64,000 nucleotides of DNA from Micavibrio sp. UBA6147 (GCA_002423185.1 DIUX01000002.1:124001-188000); one strand, 5' to 3'; shown: positions 27,318 through 37,599, counted from the first letter of the stretch. Program-made: numbers and translations. Notes: generated by a model from the letters alone, not told the origin.

Positions 27318-30300
27318 TTAAGCCGCCGCAGCCGCGACAAGGTCGCTCAGAATTTTCCGAACTCCGGCAACACGCAGCGCATCCGACCCCCAGCTCCGCG
27401 TATAGGCGAGTTTTTGATCCTGACGCAGCTTGATCGTCCCGACCGATTGCGCCACAAGGCGCAGGACTTTTTCGGGGTTCGGCGGGCGGTCATTGTGAAA
27501 CGCCACGACAATTCCCTTTGGCCCCGCATCAATTTTCGACACGCCCGCCTTGCGGCAGAGTTGTTTAATGGTGATGACCTCCAATAAATTCTCAACCTCT
27601 TTCGGCAAATGGCCGAACCGGTCGATCATTTCGGCGGCGAAGGATTCAATATCGGTTTGGTCGGCAAGATCGGCAACGCGGCGATACAGGCTCAGCCTCA
27701 CATTCAAATCCTTCACATAGCGTTCGGGGATGAGAACCGATGTGCCGAGCTGAATTTCCGGCGTCCAGCTCTCCACCCGCACCGTATCATCATTCGCCGC
27801 GCCATCCCGCGCGGCGGCGACGGCTTCTTCGAGCATTTGTTGGTACAACTCCACCCCGACTTCGCGGATATGGCCGGATTGTTGTTCCCCAACCAGATTT
27901 CCCGCGCCGCGAATATCAAGGTCGTGGCTAGCAATCTGGAACCCGCCGCCCAACGTGTCGATCATGTCGATCACCTCAAGCCGTTTTTGCGCGTCCTGCG
28001 TCAACACCATGTCGGGCAGATAGGTCAAATACGCATAGGCACGCTGTTTCGAGCGCCCAACCCGCCCCCTGATCTGGTAAAGCTGTGACAAGCCAAACAA
28101 ATCGGCGCGGTAGACAATCAACGTATTCGCCGACGGCACATCAATGCCGGACTCAATAATATTAGTCGCCAGCAACAAATCATATTGGCGGTCGTAAAAC
28201 GCGCTCATCCGCTCTTCGAGTTCCTGCGGTGGCATTTGTCCGTGTGCGGACACGATACGAATTTCGGGGATAAGCTCCTTCAGCTTTGCTTCAACTTTTG
28301 TCAAATCCTTGATGCGCGGACACACGCAAAAGCTCTGTCCTCCGCGGTAATGTTCGCGCAAAACCGCCTCGCGGATCACCATCGGGTCAAACGGCATGAC
28401 GAAGTTACGGATCGCCAGACGGTCAACCGGCGGCGTAGTGATCAAACTCAAATCCCGCACGCCGGTGAGCGCCATTTGCAACGTCCGTGGAATCGGCGTG
28501 GCGGTGAGGGTGAGGATATGAACGTCTTTTTTAAGGTCTTTCAGGCGTTCCTTTTGCTTGACGCCAAAGCGTTGCTCCTCATCCACCACCACGAGGCCAA
28601 GATGGTTGAACTTGATGGCGTTCGCCAGCAAGGCATGGGTGCCGATCACGATATTGACATCGCCCTTGGCGAGGCCTTCCTTCACCAGCTTACTTTGTTT
28701 GGCGTTGACGAGGCGGGAGAGCTGTTCAATCCGAAGGCCAAAGCCGCGGAACCGTTCCATAAACCCCGCATAATGTTGCCGCGCCAGCAAGGTTGTCGGC
28801 ACCACCACCGCGACCTGCACCCCCGCCATCGCGGCAACGAATGCGGCGCGCAGGGCAATCTCGGTCTTGCCGAACCCGACATCGCCGCAGACCAGCCGAT
28901 CCATCGGCAATTCCGAGGCCAAATCCGCCAAAACATCCTCAATCGACTTGGCTTGGTCATCCGTTTCGTGATAAGGGAACCGCGCCGCAAATTCTTGGTA
29001 AACCGTGTCGGGAATGCTCAGTTTCTCGGCCTTGCGTAATTTTCGGGCGGCGGCAATATCCATCAATTTGCCCGCCATTTCCATCAGGTTTTTCTTCACC
29101 CGCGCTTTGCGTGCCTGCCACCCTGCGCCGCCCAAACGGTCAAGCGCGACCGTGCCTTCATCGGCCCCGAAGCGGGATAAAATCTCGATATTCTCGACCG
29201 GAATGAATAATTTATCGTCGCCGCCATAAACGATTTTCAGGCAATCATGGAACGCCCCCGCGATGTTCAGGGTTTCAAGCCCCATAAACCGCCCGATGCC
29301 GTGGTCTTGGTGAACCACCAGATCACCCTCGTTGAGGGAGGAGACCTCGCGAATGAACACGTCGCTCTTGCTCTTGCGGTTTTTGGTTTTGCGCACCAAG
29401 CGATCACCGAGAATATCTTGCTCGCTCAGCACCGCAATCCGCTCATTCACGAACCCGCGCTCCAGCGGCAACACCGCCAGCCCGACTTGCCCCTTTTTCA
29501 GGGCGTGGATATGCTCGGCGTTGTCACACAGGCGCAATCCGGTTAAATCCGCATGTTCCATCAAGCCTTTGATCCGTTCGCGCGCGCCTTCGCTGTAACT
29601 TGCGATCACGACACGGCGGGTTTCATGGCCTTTTTGCGTTTGCTGGAGGGCGCGGATATGGTCGCGCAGCGCCCCGAACACATCGCCATCCGGCAAGGCG
29701 CGAATATCCTTAAAATCGCGCCCTGCCCGCGCGGTGCGGTCTTCGTCACGGTCGGTCGGGGCGGCAAAAGGCGAAAACTGCACCGCCGATACAGCCTCCG
29801 CAATCAGCCGCGCGATTTCGTCTTCGTTCAAATAGAGTAAGTCCGGCGGCAACGGATTATACAACGCGCCGGTCAACGATACGTCTTGCCCTTCGGCCTT
29901 GGTTTCGGCGTCACGAAGGCTCTGCCGCGCTCCTTTGGTGGTTTTATTCTTTTTCTTCAACGCCGAGTGTGAAGCTTGAATCGCCTTGCGTGAGGCGTAA
30001 AAATCCTCAATATGCGCCACTCTTTCCGCCTGTGTTTGCGGACCGTGATGGTCATAGCTCAGCATCGCGCCATCTGCATAATCGAGCACCGTTTCGAGCG
30101 GATCGGCGTAAAACAGCGGCAACCAATGTTCCACCCCCGCATAGCGCCGCCCCTCGGACACCGCTTCATAGAGTGGGTCTTTGTCCACCACCGCACCGAA
30201 ATGGTCGCGATACGCGGCGCGGAAATGTTGGATGCGTTCCTCGGTGAGGATAAGCTCAGACGCTTGCGACAGGGTGAGGTGCGGCACATGTCCCTCGCTG

Positions 30301-30989
30301 CGCTGAGTCACAGGGTCAAACAGGCGCAGCGAGTCAATTTCATCACCAAAGAAATCCACCCGCACGGCGCGGGCATCGTCCCCCGCCGCCGCATCGGGGT
30401 CGCCATCAGGGGCGAAGAGATCAATAATCCCGCCGCGTACGGCAAATTCGCCCGCTTCGCGCACTGTGTCGGTGCGTTCATACCCGTTGCCCGACAAAAA
30501 CGCGATCAAATCATCGGGTTTCACCCGCCCGCCCTTGCGGAGCGAGAAATTACTCCCCGCCATCGCACTGCGCGGCGGCACGCGTTGGGTAAAGGCATTG
30601 ACGGTGGTCAACACGATCAACGGCTTGCGAATATCACTGTTTTGACGGGCGAGAAGCTGCGCCAGCACCGCCATACGCCGCCCCATAAGGGCGCTGGCCG
30701 GCGATACGCGGTCATAAGGAAGGCAATCCCAAGCGGGAAACTCCAAATACTCGATCCCCACCCCGAAATAGCGGATCAATTCACCGAGTTCCGCCATCGC
30801 CGTATCATCGGCGCAAATATGAAGGGCAAGCCCGCCATTGGCGCGTTGCGCCGCATAGGCACGGTCAATCAATTCAAACGCCATTTGCCCGAATGGCACA
30901 CCATATAAAGTGCGCACGCGGTGTACAGTGTCCTCTTCGGGCGTGGTTTTTGCATCGTGGACAGTATCGGACATCGGGCTTTGAACCAT
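27318..30989 (-). CDS. mfd: Transcription-repair coupling factor Mfd
   Basis: 1223 residues, slightly longer than E. coli Mfd. In order: the UvrB-like module (LEFPAWDCLPYDRVSP, ALMGRRMAVLAQLL, FTQRVPPR), the RNA-polymerase-interacting CarD-like domain (EGDLVVHQDHGIGRFMGLE) and the RecG-like translocase, with GDVGFGKTE near residue 700 and DEEQRFGVKQKE near 800. Then come GRVGRSKQRAYAYLTY, the TRCF motif FQIASHDLDIRGAGNLVGEQQSGHI and the C-terminal regulatory domain. Mfd displaces stalled RNA polymerase and recruits UvrA. A start at 30974 is an alternative; neither has a good Shine-Dalgarno. The order mfd-sdhE-recG is usual in Alphaproteobacteria. Confidence 0.97.
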   Translation of the reverse strand: MVQSPMSDTVHDAKTTPEEDTVHRVRTLYGVPFGQMAFELIDRAYAAQRANGGLALHICADDTAMAELGELIRYFGVGIEYLEFPAWDCLPYDRVSPASALMGRRMAVLAQLLARQNSDIRKPLIVLTTVNAFTQRVPPRSAMAGSNFSLRKGGRVKPDDLIAFLSGNGYERTDTVREAGEFAVRGGIIDLFAPDGDPDAAAGDDARAVRVDFFGDEIDSLRLFDPVTQRSEGHVPHLTLSQASELILTEERIQHFRAAYRDHFGAVVDKDPLYEAVSEGRRYAGVEHWLPLFYADPLETVLDYADGAMLSYDHHGPQTQAERVAHIEDFYASRKAIQASHSALKKKNKTTKGARQSLRDAETKAEGQDVSLTGALYNPLPPDLLYLNEDEIARLIAEAVSAVQFSPFAAPTDRDEDRTARAGRDFKDIRALPDGDVFGALRDHIRALQQTQKGHETRRVVIASYSEGARERIKGLMEHADLTGLRLCDNAEHIHALKKGQVGLAVLPLERGFVNERIAVLSEQDILGDRLVRKTKNRKSKSDVFIREVSSLNEGDLVVHQDHGIGRFMGLETLNIAGAFHDCLKIVYGGDDKLFIPVENIEILSRFGADEGTVALDRLGGAGWQARKARVKKNLMEMAGKLMDIAAARKLRKAEKLSIPDTVYQEFAARFPYHETDDQAKSIEDVLADLASELPMDRLVCGDVGFGKTEIALRAAFVAAMAGVQVAVVVPTTLLARQHYAGFMERFRGFGLRIEQLSRLVNAKQSKLVKEGLAKGDVNIVIGTHALLANAIKFNHLGLVVVDEEQRFGVKQKERLKDLKKDVHILTLTATPIPRTLQMALTGVRDLSLITTPPVDRLAIRNFVMPFDPMVIREAVLREHYRGGQSFCVCPRIKDLTKVEAKLKELIPEIRIVSAHGQMPPQELEERMSAFYDRQYDLLLATNIIESGIDVPSANTLIVYRADLFGLSQLYQIRGRVGRSKQRAYAYLTYLPDMVLTQDAQKRLEVIDMIDTLGGGFQIASHDLDIRGAGNLVGEQQSGHIREVGVELYQQMLEEAVAAARDGAANDDTVRVESWTPEIQLGTSVLIPERYVKDLNVRLSLYRRVADLADQTDIESFAAEMIDRFGHLPKEVENLLEVITIKQLCRKAGVSKIDAGPKGIVVAFHNDRPPNPEKVLRLVAQSVGTIKLRQDQKLAYTRSWGSDALRVAGVRKILSDLVAAAAA

Positions 30990-31067
30990 AGATGGGCGTT
31001 AAATTCGCCCCACCATAGAAACTTCATCTTTAAAAATAAAGGAAAAGAAGTCTTTATAACGCCGATT

Positions 31068-31406
31068 TTATGGGGCAGTCTTTGACACGCGCCGACCGGA
31101 CGGGTCATGAGCGAGCAAAAGCCGCATCACGCGGTTATCCTTATTCTCCGGCAATGCCGTGCGGCCGGAAATCCAATCATAAAGATCGGGGTCGTTTTCG
31201 GTGAGAATATCTTCATATATCGCGAGGTCTTCGACCCCGAATTGCGCCAGATTTCTATCGGCAAACGTGCCCATAATCATGTCCATTTCGCGCGTTCCGC
31301 GATGCCATGAGCGGTACAGCAATTTCTTGCGGTAATTCTCAACGCCCTGCGCATCCATATCGCGGGTCGGGGTTTTGCTCTGTCTTGAATCATCTGTATC
31401 TTGCAT
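31068..31406 (-). CDS. sdhE: FAD assembly factor SdhE
   Basis: About 112 residues; start at the second of two adjacent ATG codons (31409/31406). The frame extends to 31445 without need. The SdhE core is clear: YRKKLLYRSWHRGTREMDMIMG holds the RGxxE motif needed for covalent flavinylation. It is followed by LAIYEDILTENDPDLYDWISG. SdhE promotes attachment of FAD to succinate dehydrogenase SdhA. The N-terminal 25 residues are disordered. It sits between mfd and recG, 117 bases from the divergent recG start. Confidence 0.9.
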   Translation of the reverse strand: MQDTDDSRQSKTPTRDMDAQGVENYRKKLLYRSWHRGTREMDMIMGTFADRNLAQFGVEDLAIYEDILTENDPDLYDWISGRTALPENKDNRVMRLLLAHDPSGRRVSKTAP

Positions 31407-31523
31407 CATTCGCCCGTTATACAGGCAAACTCCACCTGCCTGCAACCCATCACGATGCGGTTTTCGCCGCCGCGGTTAAATCATCGCTTGTCATCGCCGT
31501 TGTTTATGGCTTGAATAGGGATC

Positions 31524-33647
31524 ATGCGTTCGCTCTTGCTCACCCCTTTATTCCGATCCATCCGCACCATTGAAGGGGTCGGGCCGAAAATTGCCGTGCA
31601 TATGGCGCGGTTGATCGGCGGTGAGCGCGTTCTCGATCTTTTACTGCATATGCCCGTCGACATCATCGACCGCCGCTATCGCCCCAGCATCGCCGAATCC
31701 ATCAATGGACGCACCGCCACCATGCGCCTGACCGTCCGTAAGCACATCCCAAACGCCCGCAAGAGCCAGCCATACCGCATCAAAGCCTTTGACGAGAGCG
31801 GTCAAATCGATCTTGTGTTCTTTCACGCCCGCAAACCCTATTTAACCGAACATTATCCTGAAGGCGCTGTTGTCACGATTTGCGGCCGTGTTGACCATGG
31901 CTATGGCGGTGCTCAGATGGTGCATCCCGACCTCCTGCAATCGGGACGCGTTGCCCCTGAAAGCGATACGGATAAAGAAACCGACATCATCGAAACCGAT
32001 ATCGAATGGGTTGAACCCCTCTATCCCATGACGCAAGGCCTCAGCCCGCGCAGCTTCCGCAAAGCAATGCTTCAGGCGCTCACCCAAATTCCCACCCTGC
32101 CGGACTGGATTGATGGCGGGTACCTCGCCAAACAGAATTGGCCGTCATGGCCTGAGGCACTCAAAACCCTGCACCGCCCCGACAAAGCCGCGCAAATCAG
32201 CCCCGACAGCCCCGCCCGTCAACGCCTCGCCTTTGATGAATTTTTGGCGCAACAACTCGCCATGCGCCTTATTCGCCGTTCGCTCAAACGTCCGGTCGGG
32301 CAAGTTTTCACGCCGAATTTCACCTTACGCAAAGCTGTGCTGTCCCAATTCGGCCATCCCCTGACAGGGGCGCAGCAACAAGCCCTCAAAGACATTGACG
32401 CCGACATGCAATCCCGCGCCAAAATGCTCCGCCTCTTGCAAGGCGATGTGGGGAGCGGCAAAACCATTGTCGCCCTGTGCGCCGCCACCAACGCCATTGA
32501 ATGTGGGCATCAAGCCGCAATCATGGCGCCGACCGAGATATTGGCGCGGCAACATTACGACACCATCGCCCCGCTGGCGCAAGCGGCGGGCATATCCTGT
32601 ACCATCCTCACAGGCCGCGATAAAGGCAAGAAAAGACAAGCGATTTTGGACGATATTGCCGGCGGTCACGCCCGCCTGATCATCGGTACGCACGCCTTGT
32701 TCCAAGACCAAGTGATTTTCGAAAAACTCGGCCTCGCCGTGATTGACGAACAGCACCGTTTCGGCGTTCAACAACGCCTTGCCCTCTCAGGCAAGGGCGC
32801 GCAGGCCGATATATTGGTCATGACCGCCACCCCGATTCCGCGCAGCCTCACCCTCGCCGCCTATGGCGACATGGATGTCAGCCGCCTGAACGAAAAACCC
32901 CCAGGGCGCAAACCCATCGACACGCGCCTCATCTCCATCGACCGCCTCGCCGATGTGGTCGAAGCCCTGCGCCGCAAAATTCATCAAGGTGAGCGCATAT
33001 ACTGGGTTTGCCCCTTGGTGGAGGAATCCGAAAAACTCGACCTCGCCGCCGCCGAAGAACGCTATACCTTGCTGCGCCAGATTTTCGGCGAACGCATCGG
33101 CCTCGTTCACGGGCGGATGAAAGGCGCGGAAAAAGACGCCGTCATGGAACGCTTCGCCGGCGGCGATCTTGACATCCTCATCGCCACAACCGTCATCGAA
33201 GTCGGCGTCAACGTCCCCGAAGCCACCGTCATGGTCATCGAGCATGCCGAGCGGTTCGGCCTGTCGCAATTGCACCAATTGCGCGGACGGGTCGGGCGGG
33301 GGGATAAGGCTTCAAGCTGCCTCTTGCTCTACAGCGCCAAGCTCGGCGCCGTTGCCAAGGAACGCCTCGGCGTCATGCGCGACACCGAAGACGGGTTTTT
33401 AATTGCCGAAAAAGACTTGGAAATTCGCGGTTCGGGCGACCTTCTCGGCACCGCGCAAAGCGGCTTGCCGCGCTATCGCACCGCCTCGCTTGAGGATCAT
33501 CAGGATTTACTCTTCAGCGCCCGCCAATATGCAGACTACGTCCTCAACCGCGATGAAACCCTCGACACCGCCCAAGGCGAAGCGCTGCGAATGCTCCTGT
33601 ACCTCTATGAAAAAGACAAAGCGATTGAATATCTGCGCTCTGGCTAG
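31524..33647 (+). CDS. recG: ATP-dependent DNA helicase RecG
   Basis: 707 residues. N-terminal wedge region (LIGGERVLDLLLHMPVDIIDRR) with an OB fold, then the helicase: LTGAQQQAL (Q-like motif), GDVGSGKT near residue 308, MAPTEILARQH, IGTHALFQD, DEQHRFGVQQR near 408, TATPIPRSL, HGRMKGAEKD, TTVIEVGVNVPEA and QLRGRVGRG. RecG remodels stalled forks and Holliday junctions. The C-terminal FLIAEKDLEIRGSGDLLGTAQSG is the TRG motif. AGGG lies three bases before the ATG at 31524. The stop codon overlaps the convergent DUF502 gene by four bases. Confidence 0.97.
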   Translation: MRSLLLTPLFRSIRTIEGVGPKIAVHMARLIGGERVLDLLLHMPVDIIDRRYRPSIAESINGRTATMRLTVRKHIPNARKSQPYRIKAFDESGQIDLVFFHARKPYLTEHYPEGAVVTICGRVDHGYGGAQMVHPDLLQSGRVAPESDTDKETDIIETDIEWVEPLYPMTQGLSPRSFRKAMLQALTQIPTLPDWIDGGYLAKQNWPSWPEALKTLHRPDKAAQISPDSPARQRLAFDEFLAQQLAMRLIRRSLKRPVGQVFTPNFTLRKAVLSQFGHPLTGAQQQALKDIDADMQSRAKMLRLLQGDVGSGKTIVALCAATNAIECGHQAAIMAPTEILARQHYDTIAPLAQAAGISCTILTGRDKGKKRQAILDDIAGGHARLIIGTHALFQDQVIFEKLGLAVIDEQHRFGVQQRLALSGKGAQADILVMTATPIPRSLTLAAYGDMDVSRLNEKPPGRKPIDTRLISIDRLADVVEALRRKIHQGERIYWVCPLVEESEKLDLAAAEERYTLLRQIFGERIGLVHGRMKGAEKDAVMERFAGGDLDILIATTVIEVGVNVPEATVMVIEHAERFGLSQLHQLRGRVGRGDKASSCLLLYSAKLGAVAKERLGVMRDTEDGFLIAEKDLEIRGSGDLLGTAQSGLPRYRTASLEDHQDLLFSARQYADYVLNRDETLDTAQGEALRMLLYLYEKDKAIEYLRSG

Positions 33648-34423
33648 GCTTCTGGCGAAGCGTCCGGCTTATTGCTCGAATCATTCACCGGCACTTTGCC
33701 TTTGGCAGTACCTTTGGCGGTGCCTTTGATGGCTTTTTTGCCGCGCTCGGGCGGGTTGATGATGCCGGCGGACACAACGAGTTTCAACCCCTCCTCCACC
33801 GTCATATCAAGGAAATACACGTCTTCCCGTGGCACAAACAACAAAAACCCCGATGTCGGGTTCGGCGTTGTCGGCAAAAACACATTCACGGTTTCTTGCT
33901 CGGTCAAATCCTGAATTTGCCCTTTGGTTGGGCCGGTAATAAACCCGATCACCCATATCCCTTTGCGCGGATATTCAATCAACACAACCTCGCGGAACGC
34001 TTGTGATTGATGCGCCAAGACCGTTTCGAAAATCTGTTTTGTTGCGCCGTATAATGAGCGCACAATCGGCATCCGATCAAGGAAATATTCACTCATCCTT
34101 ACAAAGAAACGACCGAAGAAATTCGCCGTCAACATCCCGACCCCGATCAAGAACAGAACCATCAAAATCACCCCGAGCCCCGGCACGGAAAACGGCAAAT
34201 ATTCATTCGGGTTATATTGGGGGGGAATAAGGCGCACGACCCTGAAATCAATAAAATTGATGATCGAGATCGTCAGGTAAACCGTAATCGTCAGCGGTGC
34301 CGTCACCAAAATGCCGGCAATCAAATAGCCCCGTAGCCGTGCTAAAAAAGACCGTTCCGGCGCTTTTGGGATTACGGTGTCATGCATCCGCGGCAACGGC
34401 TCTTTCGGCTCGCGATCATCCAT
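33644..34423 (-). CDS. DUF502 family membrane protein
   Basis: 259 residues. Two hydrophobic helices (YLIAGILVTAPLTITVYLTISIINF and FSVPGLGVILMVLFLIGVGMLTANFFGR) are followed by the DUF502 block: RMPIVRSLYGATKQIFETVL, FREVVLIEYPRKGIWVIGFITG and VNVFLPTTPNPTSGFLLFVPRED. The family is widespread and its function is unknown; members often neighbour recG. The C-terminal tail repeats Gly-Thr-Ala-Lys (KGTAKGTAKGK), encoded by a 12-base repeat. The gene overlaps the end of recG. Confidence 0.85.
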   Translation of the reverse strand: MDDREPKEPLPRMHDTVIPKAPERSFLARLRGYLIAGILVTAPLTITVYLTISIINFIDFRVVRLIPPQYNPNEYLPFSVPGLGVILMVLFLIGVGMLTANFFGRFFVRMSEYFLDRMPIVRSLYGATKQIFETVLAHQSQAFREVVLIEYPRKGIWVIGFITGPTKGQIQDLTEQETVNVFLPTTPNPTSGFLLFVPREDVYFLDMTVEEGLKLVVSAGIINPPERGKKAIKGTAKGTAKGKVPVNDSSNKPDASPEA

Positions 34424-34627
34424 TATGTTAAGTCTTCCTTAAATAAAACTGGTTAAGATACGCTATGATAAGGGTTTTACGATTGAAATCTACTGGAAAA
34501 ATCGGCGCAAGCTGCCCTCGATACAACAATCGGTGAACAGCGCAAAAACCAACGGTTTTTCTTGAAAGACGCCCCTGTTTATGGTATGTGTAAAGAACTT
34601 AGCGGTAAATAATTGAGGAACAAAAAA

Positions 34628-36610
34628 ATGGCATCCACAACGGGCCCAGAACAAGAGCGCTCACAAGAGCAATCACCAAATCCAGAAGCAACCAAAGCAC
34701 AAACTGCGGAACAAGCGCCCGCCGAAGCCAAGCCAGCGGCCGCCGCCGACACAGCCACGCAACCGCAACCCACCCCACAACAAAGCGCCCCCGCCGCCGC
34801 GAAACCCGCGCAGCCTGAGGCCGCACTGCCCACGGAAGAAGAGCTTTCAAAAGCAGAAAAAGAAGCCGCCGCCACGTTCTTGCCCCCCGAAATTGACGAA
34901 GACGCCCCCACCATGGATTCAGGCGCCTCATTTTGGGCTCCGAATAAAAACATCGACTGGTCGGACTATTACGGCACCCGTGTCGCTCTGCAATATAAAA
35001 AGCGGGAAGACAACCGTAAAATGCCCGGAGTCGGCTCAGGTTTCCTTCCCCTGGATGAAGGAACGATTGGCGACTTCAACAAATTTCGAGGGCAATATTT
35101 CGGATCAACAGCGCAAGACGCAAGCGATTCACAAAGACTCTATGACGAAAAGAAAAAACGTGACGCCGAGCTTGAAGCCGAAGGCAAAGAAATGAGCGCG
35201 GAAGAGCGCAAACTCTATACTCCCTTAGAATCAAAGCTGTTCAGTGGATACAAGATCGGTAAAAACGTTTTTAGTGACGGCTATACGATGGGTTTGCTCG
35301 TCAATGACGGCGTACGCCAACAAGCCGTCTATGACGACGGTAAAAACGTCCGGATTGCGACACGCGGGCCGTTTAACGCAAAATCCGCCCTCGCCATGGC
35401 GACTGTTTTCCAAGGGCACAGACGGTATGAAAAGAATCCTGATGGATCATTGGTCATCGATAAAGACAGCCAGCCGGTCAAGCGCAAAGAACTAACCGTC
35501 AATATCGAAACCAGAGGCATCCTGAACAAAGCCACGGGCGGCACAGCGTTCAGCAAATCGGCGCTTGAAAAGCGTGACCTGCTCATCATTGCCAATTTGC
35601 ACACAGCAAACCGCTCCGGAACGGCTCTGAACATCACCGGCCCTGGCATTGATAAAGATTTGCAATCTTTCTATGACAATCATAAAGATAAAGACAAAGC
35701 AAAGCTTGAGCACCTTGTCGCCAAATATAACGAAACTTTGGCGGAACTCGGCGAAAGGCCTTTGCTCGAGAGCTTCCAGCAGCTCATCGACCAACAAAAA
35801 CAAATTCGCCTTAACAACAAGCACGGCCTTGATTCTGACGTTGCCCTTAACGACGGCGGCGCGGATGCGCCGGCGCCGAGTGCGGAGGCTTCGCCTGATG
35901 ATGCCCCGAAAGGTCCGGGGTCTGGCGGTGCGGGCGAAGGCGCGATTGATGCCAATGCGACCGAAGAAGCCGCAAATGACGATGCCGCGGTTGCCGCAGC
36001 ATTTGACGAAAACAAACCGGATACGGGGGCACCCTTGCCGCCGTTGAACGACGAAACGGCACCGGCTCTAGCCGCACCTCAAGCCAGCGAGCAAGCTGGA
36101 GGGCAAACCGGCGAGATTGAAATCCTGCTGCCTGAGAAAAAAGCCCCGCTTGCCATCGAAGCAGGCGACGCTTCGAAGGGCGGTATCACCATCGAAGGTG
36201 AAGCCATCGACATAACACCCAAAGACAATGCACAGAAAAGCATTACGCATGTCGCCAATGACGGTGCGGATGATGGTGCCAATGACGGCGCGAAACCCGC
36301 CACCGGAACTGCGCTTACGGTTATCGAGGCCTCCGGCGCTCACAAAGACCAGACCGTTGGTGACGTTCCTACCGCCGACAAAGACGTCGTCCAAGCGCAA
36401 ATCGTTCAGGAAAAGCGCCTCGCTCTTCCCGCCCCTGCCAATGCGGATGACGCATTGAATCGCAAGGCAGGAAACGCGTCTGGCACAACGCCGGGTGCGA
36501 ATATTGACCCGAACGACACGACCGGATCATCGCACCCAACCGCCGATGCCGACAAACCGGACACGACCACCAGCCCAAAACGGCCGAAATCAAGCCCGGG
36601 GCTTGGCTAA
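34628..36610 (+). CDS. Large acidic protein of unknown function
   Basis: 660 residues from the ATG at 34628 (TGAGGA eight or so bases upstream; the TTG at 34613 is rejected). Residues 1-95 are Gln/Ala/Pro/Glu-rich. Residues about 100-405 look folded: SFWAPNKNIDWSDYYGTRVALQYKKRED, then a domain with YTMGLLVNDGVRQQAVYDDG, VRIATRGPFNAKSALAMATVFQGHRRYE, LTVNIETRGILNKATGG and a long charged helix with LESFQQLIDQQKQIRLN. Residues 405-660 are an acidic, Asp/Ala/Gly-rich disordered tail. No signal peptide or membrane helix. I do not recognise it. Its gene is followed by another unknown gene in the same direction. Confidence 0.7.
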   Translation: MASTTGPEQERSQEQSPNPEATKAQTAEQAPAEAKPAAAADTATQPQPTPQQSAPAAAKPAQPEAALPTEEELSKAEKEAAATFLPPEIDEDAPTMDSGASFWAPNKNIDWSDYYGTRVALQYKKREDNRKMPGVGSGFLPLDEGTIGDFNKFRGQYFGSTAQDASDSQRLYDEKKKRDAELEAEGKEMSAEERKLYTPLESKLFSGYKIGKNVFSDGYTMGLLVNDGVRQQAVYDDGKNVRIATRGPFNAKSALAMATVFQGHRRYEKNPDGSLVIDKDSQPVKRKELTVNIETRGILNKATGGTAFSKSALEKRDLLIIANLHTANRSGTALNITGPGIDKDLQSFYDNHKDKDKAKLEHLVAKYNETLAELGERPLLESFQQLIDQQKQIRLNNKHGLDSDVALNDGGADAPAPSAEASPDDAPKGPGSGGAGEGAIDANATEEAANDDAAVAAAFDENKPDTGAPLPPLNDETAPALAAPQASEQAGGQTGEIEILLPEKKAPLAIEAGDASKGGITIEGEAIDITPKDNAQKSITHVANDGADDGANDGAKPATGTALTVIEASGAHKDQTVGDVPTADKDVVQAQIVQEKRLALPAPANADDALNRKAGNASGTTPGANIDPNDTTGSSHPTADADKPDTTTSPKRPKSSPGLG

Positions 36611-36618
36611 GGACACAA

Positions 36619-36691
36619 GCAGGGCGACCACCGCCCTGCAGCGTTCGTAAAATGCTAAAACAAAGGTGATAACGCCCCTCCAAAAGGGGCG
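36619..36691 (+). other. Two strong hairpins between two unknown genes
   Basis: Hairpin one pairs GCAGGGCG (36619-36626) with CGCCCTGC (36632-36639). Hairpin two pairs CGCCCCT (36673-36679) with AGGGGCG (36685-36691). Neither has a T-run, so they are more likely mRNA stability or processing elements, or Rho-related, than intrinsic terminators. They fill the 125-base gap before the next gene. Confidence 0.55.
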
Positions 36692-36735
36692 CATCCCGCC
36701 AAGCAAAAGCCCGATAAAGGGCTGTGAAGGCATCC

Positions 36736-37599
36736 ATGGCCGCAAGACAAAAAAGACCCTCCGCCCACAATGACTTGCCGGTTTTGAACACTGGTCGGGA
36801 TGTTTTTTTCTATCTCCGCGACCTCTTTGACCTCCAACAAAAACGCCGTTCGCCCGATGATAACGCCCCTGTGCGGGCTGTATCTTTGCGGTTTTATAGC
36901 GAATCAGGCGGCGACAAAGAACCCAAGAACAACAAACTCGCCCTAATCGCAGCAGGGATGGCGCTTATTTTTTCACGCCAAAGCGGTGTTGGCTTATCGC
37001 AAGCACTCACCACCACGGCCGAGCGCGTATGCCGCACCCCCGCGCTCCGCGCCGAAATTGACGCCGTTTTAGACTCCATATCGGATGCGCCGAAACGGGA
37101 TCAACGCTGGCCGGACGATGCTCTGACGGGAAAACGCAGACCTTTAAATGTTAAAAACTTGACGGATTCTCCGCTCTCCATCGCCGTATCGCGCACCGTT
37201 TATGACCGCGCCCTGCCACTCACCAAACAACGCATGGTCTATGACGGCCCCGCCAAAACATTCAATCAATTGGCCAAGGATTGGCACAATATCCGCCAAT
37301 TCAATCTTGGCGCCCTGACCTTCGAGCTGGATTTTGCCAAGGCCGTTCGTCGTGACGATTCAAAAGCCCTAAAAAAACTCAGCCTGAAAAACAATTTCTA
37401 TTACGCCAGCGTACAGGCGAGCTATATCGACAAAGGCCTGATGCAATTCCAAATCAGCCCCGAAAAAGGCACACGCCTCGCCCTGACCGAAACATTTAAC
37501 GGGGTCGATGACTATATTCAGGCTCTCGGAACCTATATTGACCAAAAACTCAAACCATGGACGGCGCACCGCAAAAAGCGCGATGGCGTACATATGTAA
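36736..37599 (+). CDS. Protein of unknown function
   Basis: 287 residues from the ATG at 36736 (AAGG six bases upstream); a GTG at 36724 is possible. No family recognised. The N-terminal half includes a helical segment NKLALIAAGMALIFSRQSGVGLSQALTTTAERV, which is mildly hydrophobic but not a clear membrane span. The middle contains YDRALPLTKQRMVYDGPAKTFNQLAKDW. The C-terminal part is mixed alpha/beta (KNNFYYASVQASYIDKGLMQFQI, DDYIQALGTYIDQKLKPW) and ends in a basic tail. It lies 125 bases after the 660-residue unknown gene in the same orientation, so the two may act together. Confidence 0.65.
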   Translation: MAARQKRPSAHNDLPVLNTGRDVFFYLRDLFDLQQKRRSPDDNAPVRAVSLRFYSESGGDKEPKNNKLALIAAGMALIFSRQSGVGLSQALTTTAERVCRTPALRAEIDAVLDSISDAPKRDQRWPDDALTGKRRPLNVKNLTDSPLSIAVSRTVYDRALPLTKQRMVYDGPAKTFNQLAKDWHNIRQFNLGALTFELDFAKAVRRDDSKALKKLSLKNNFYYASVQASYIDKGLMQFQISPEKGTRLALTETFNGVDDYIQALGTYIDQKLKPWTAHRKKRDGVHM

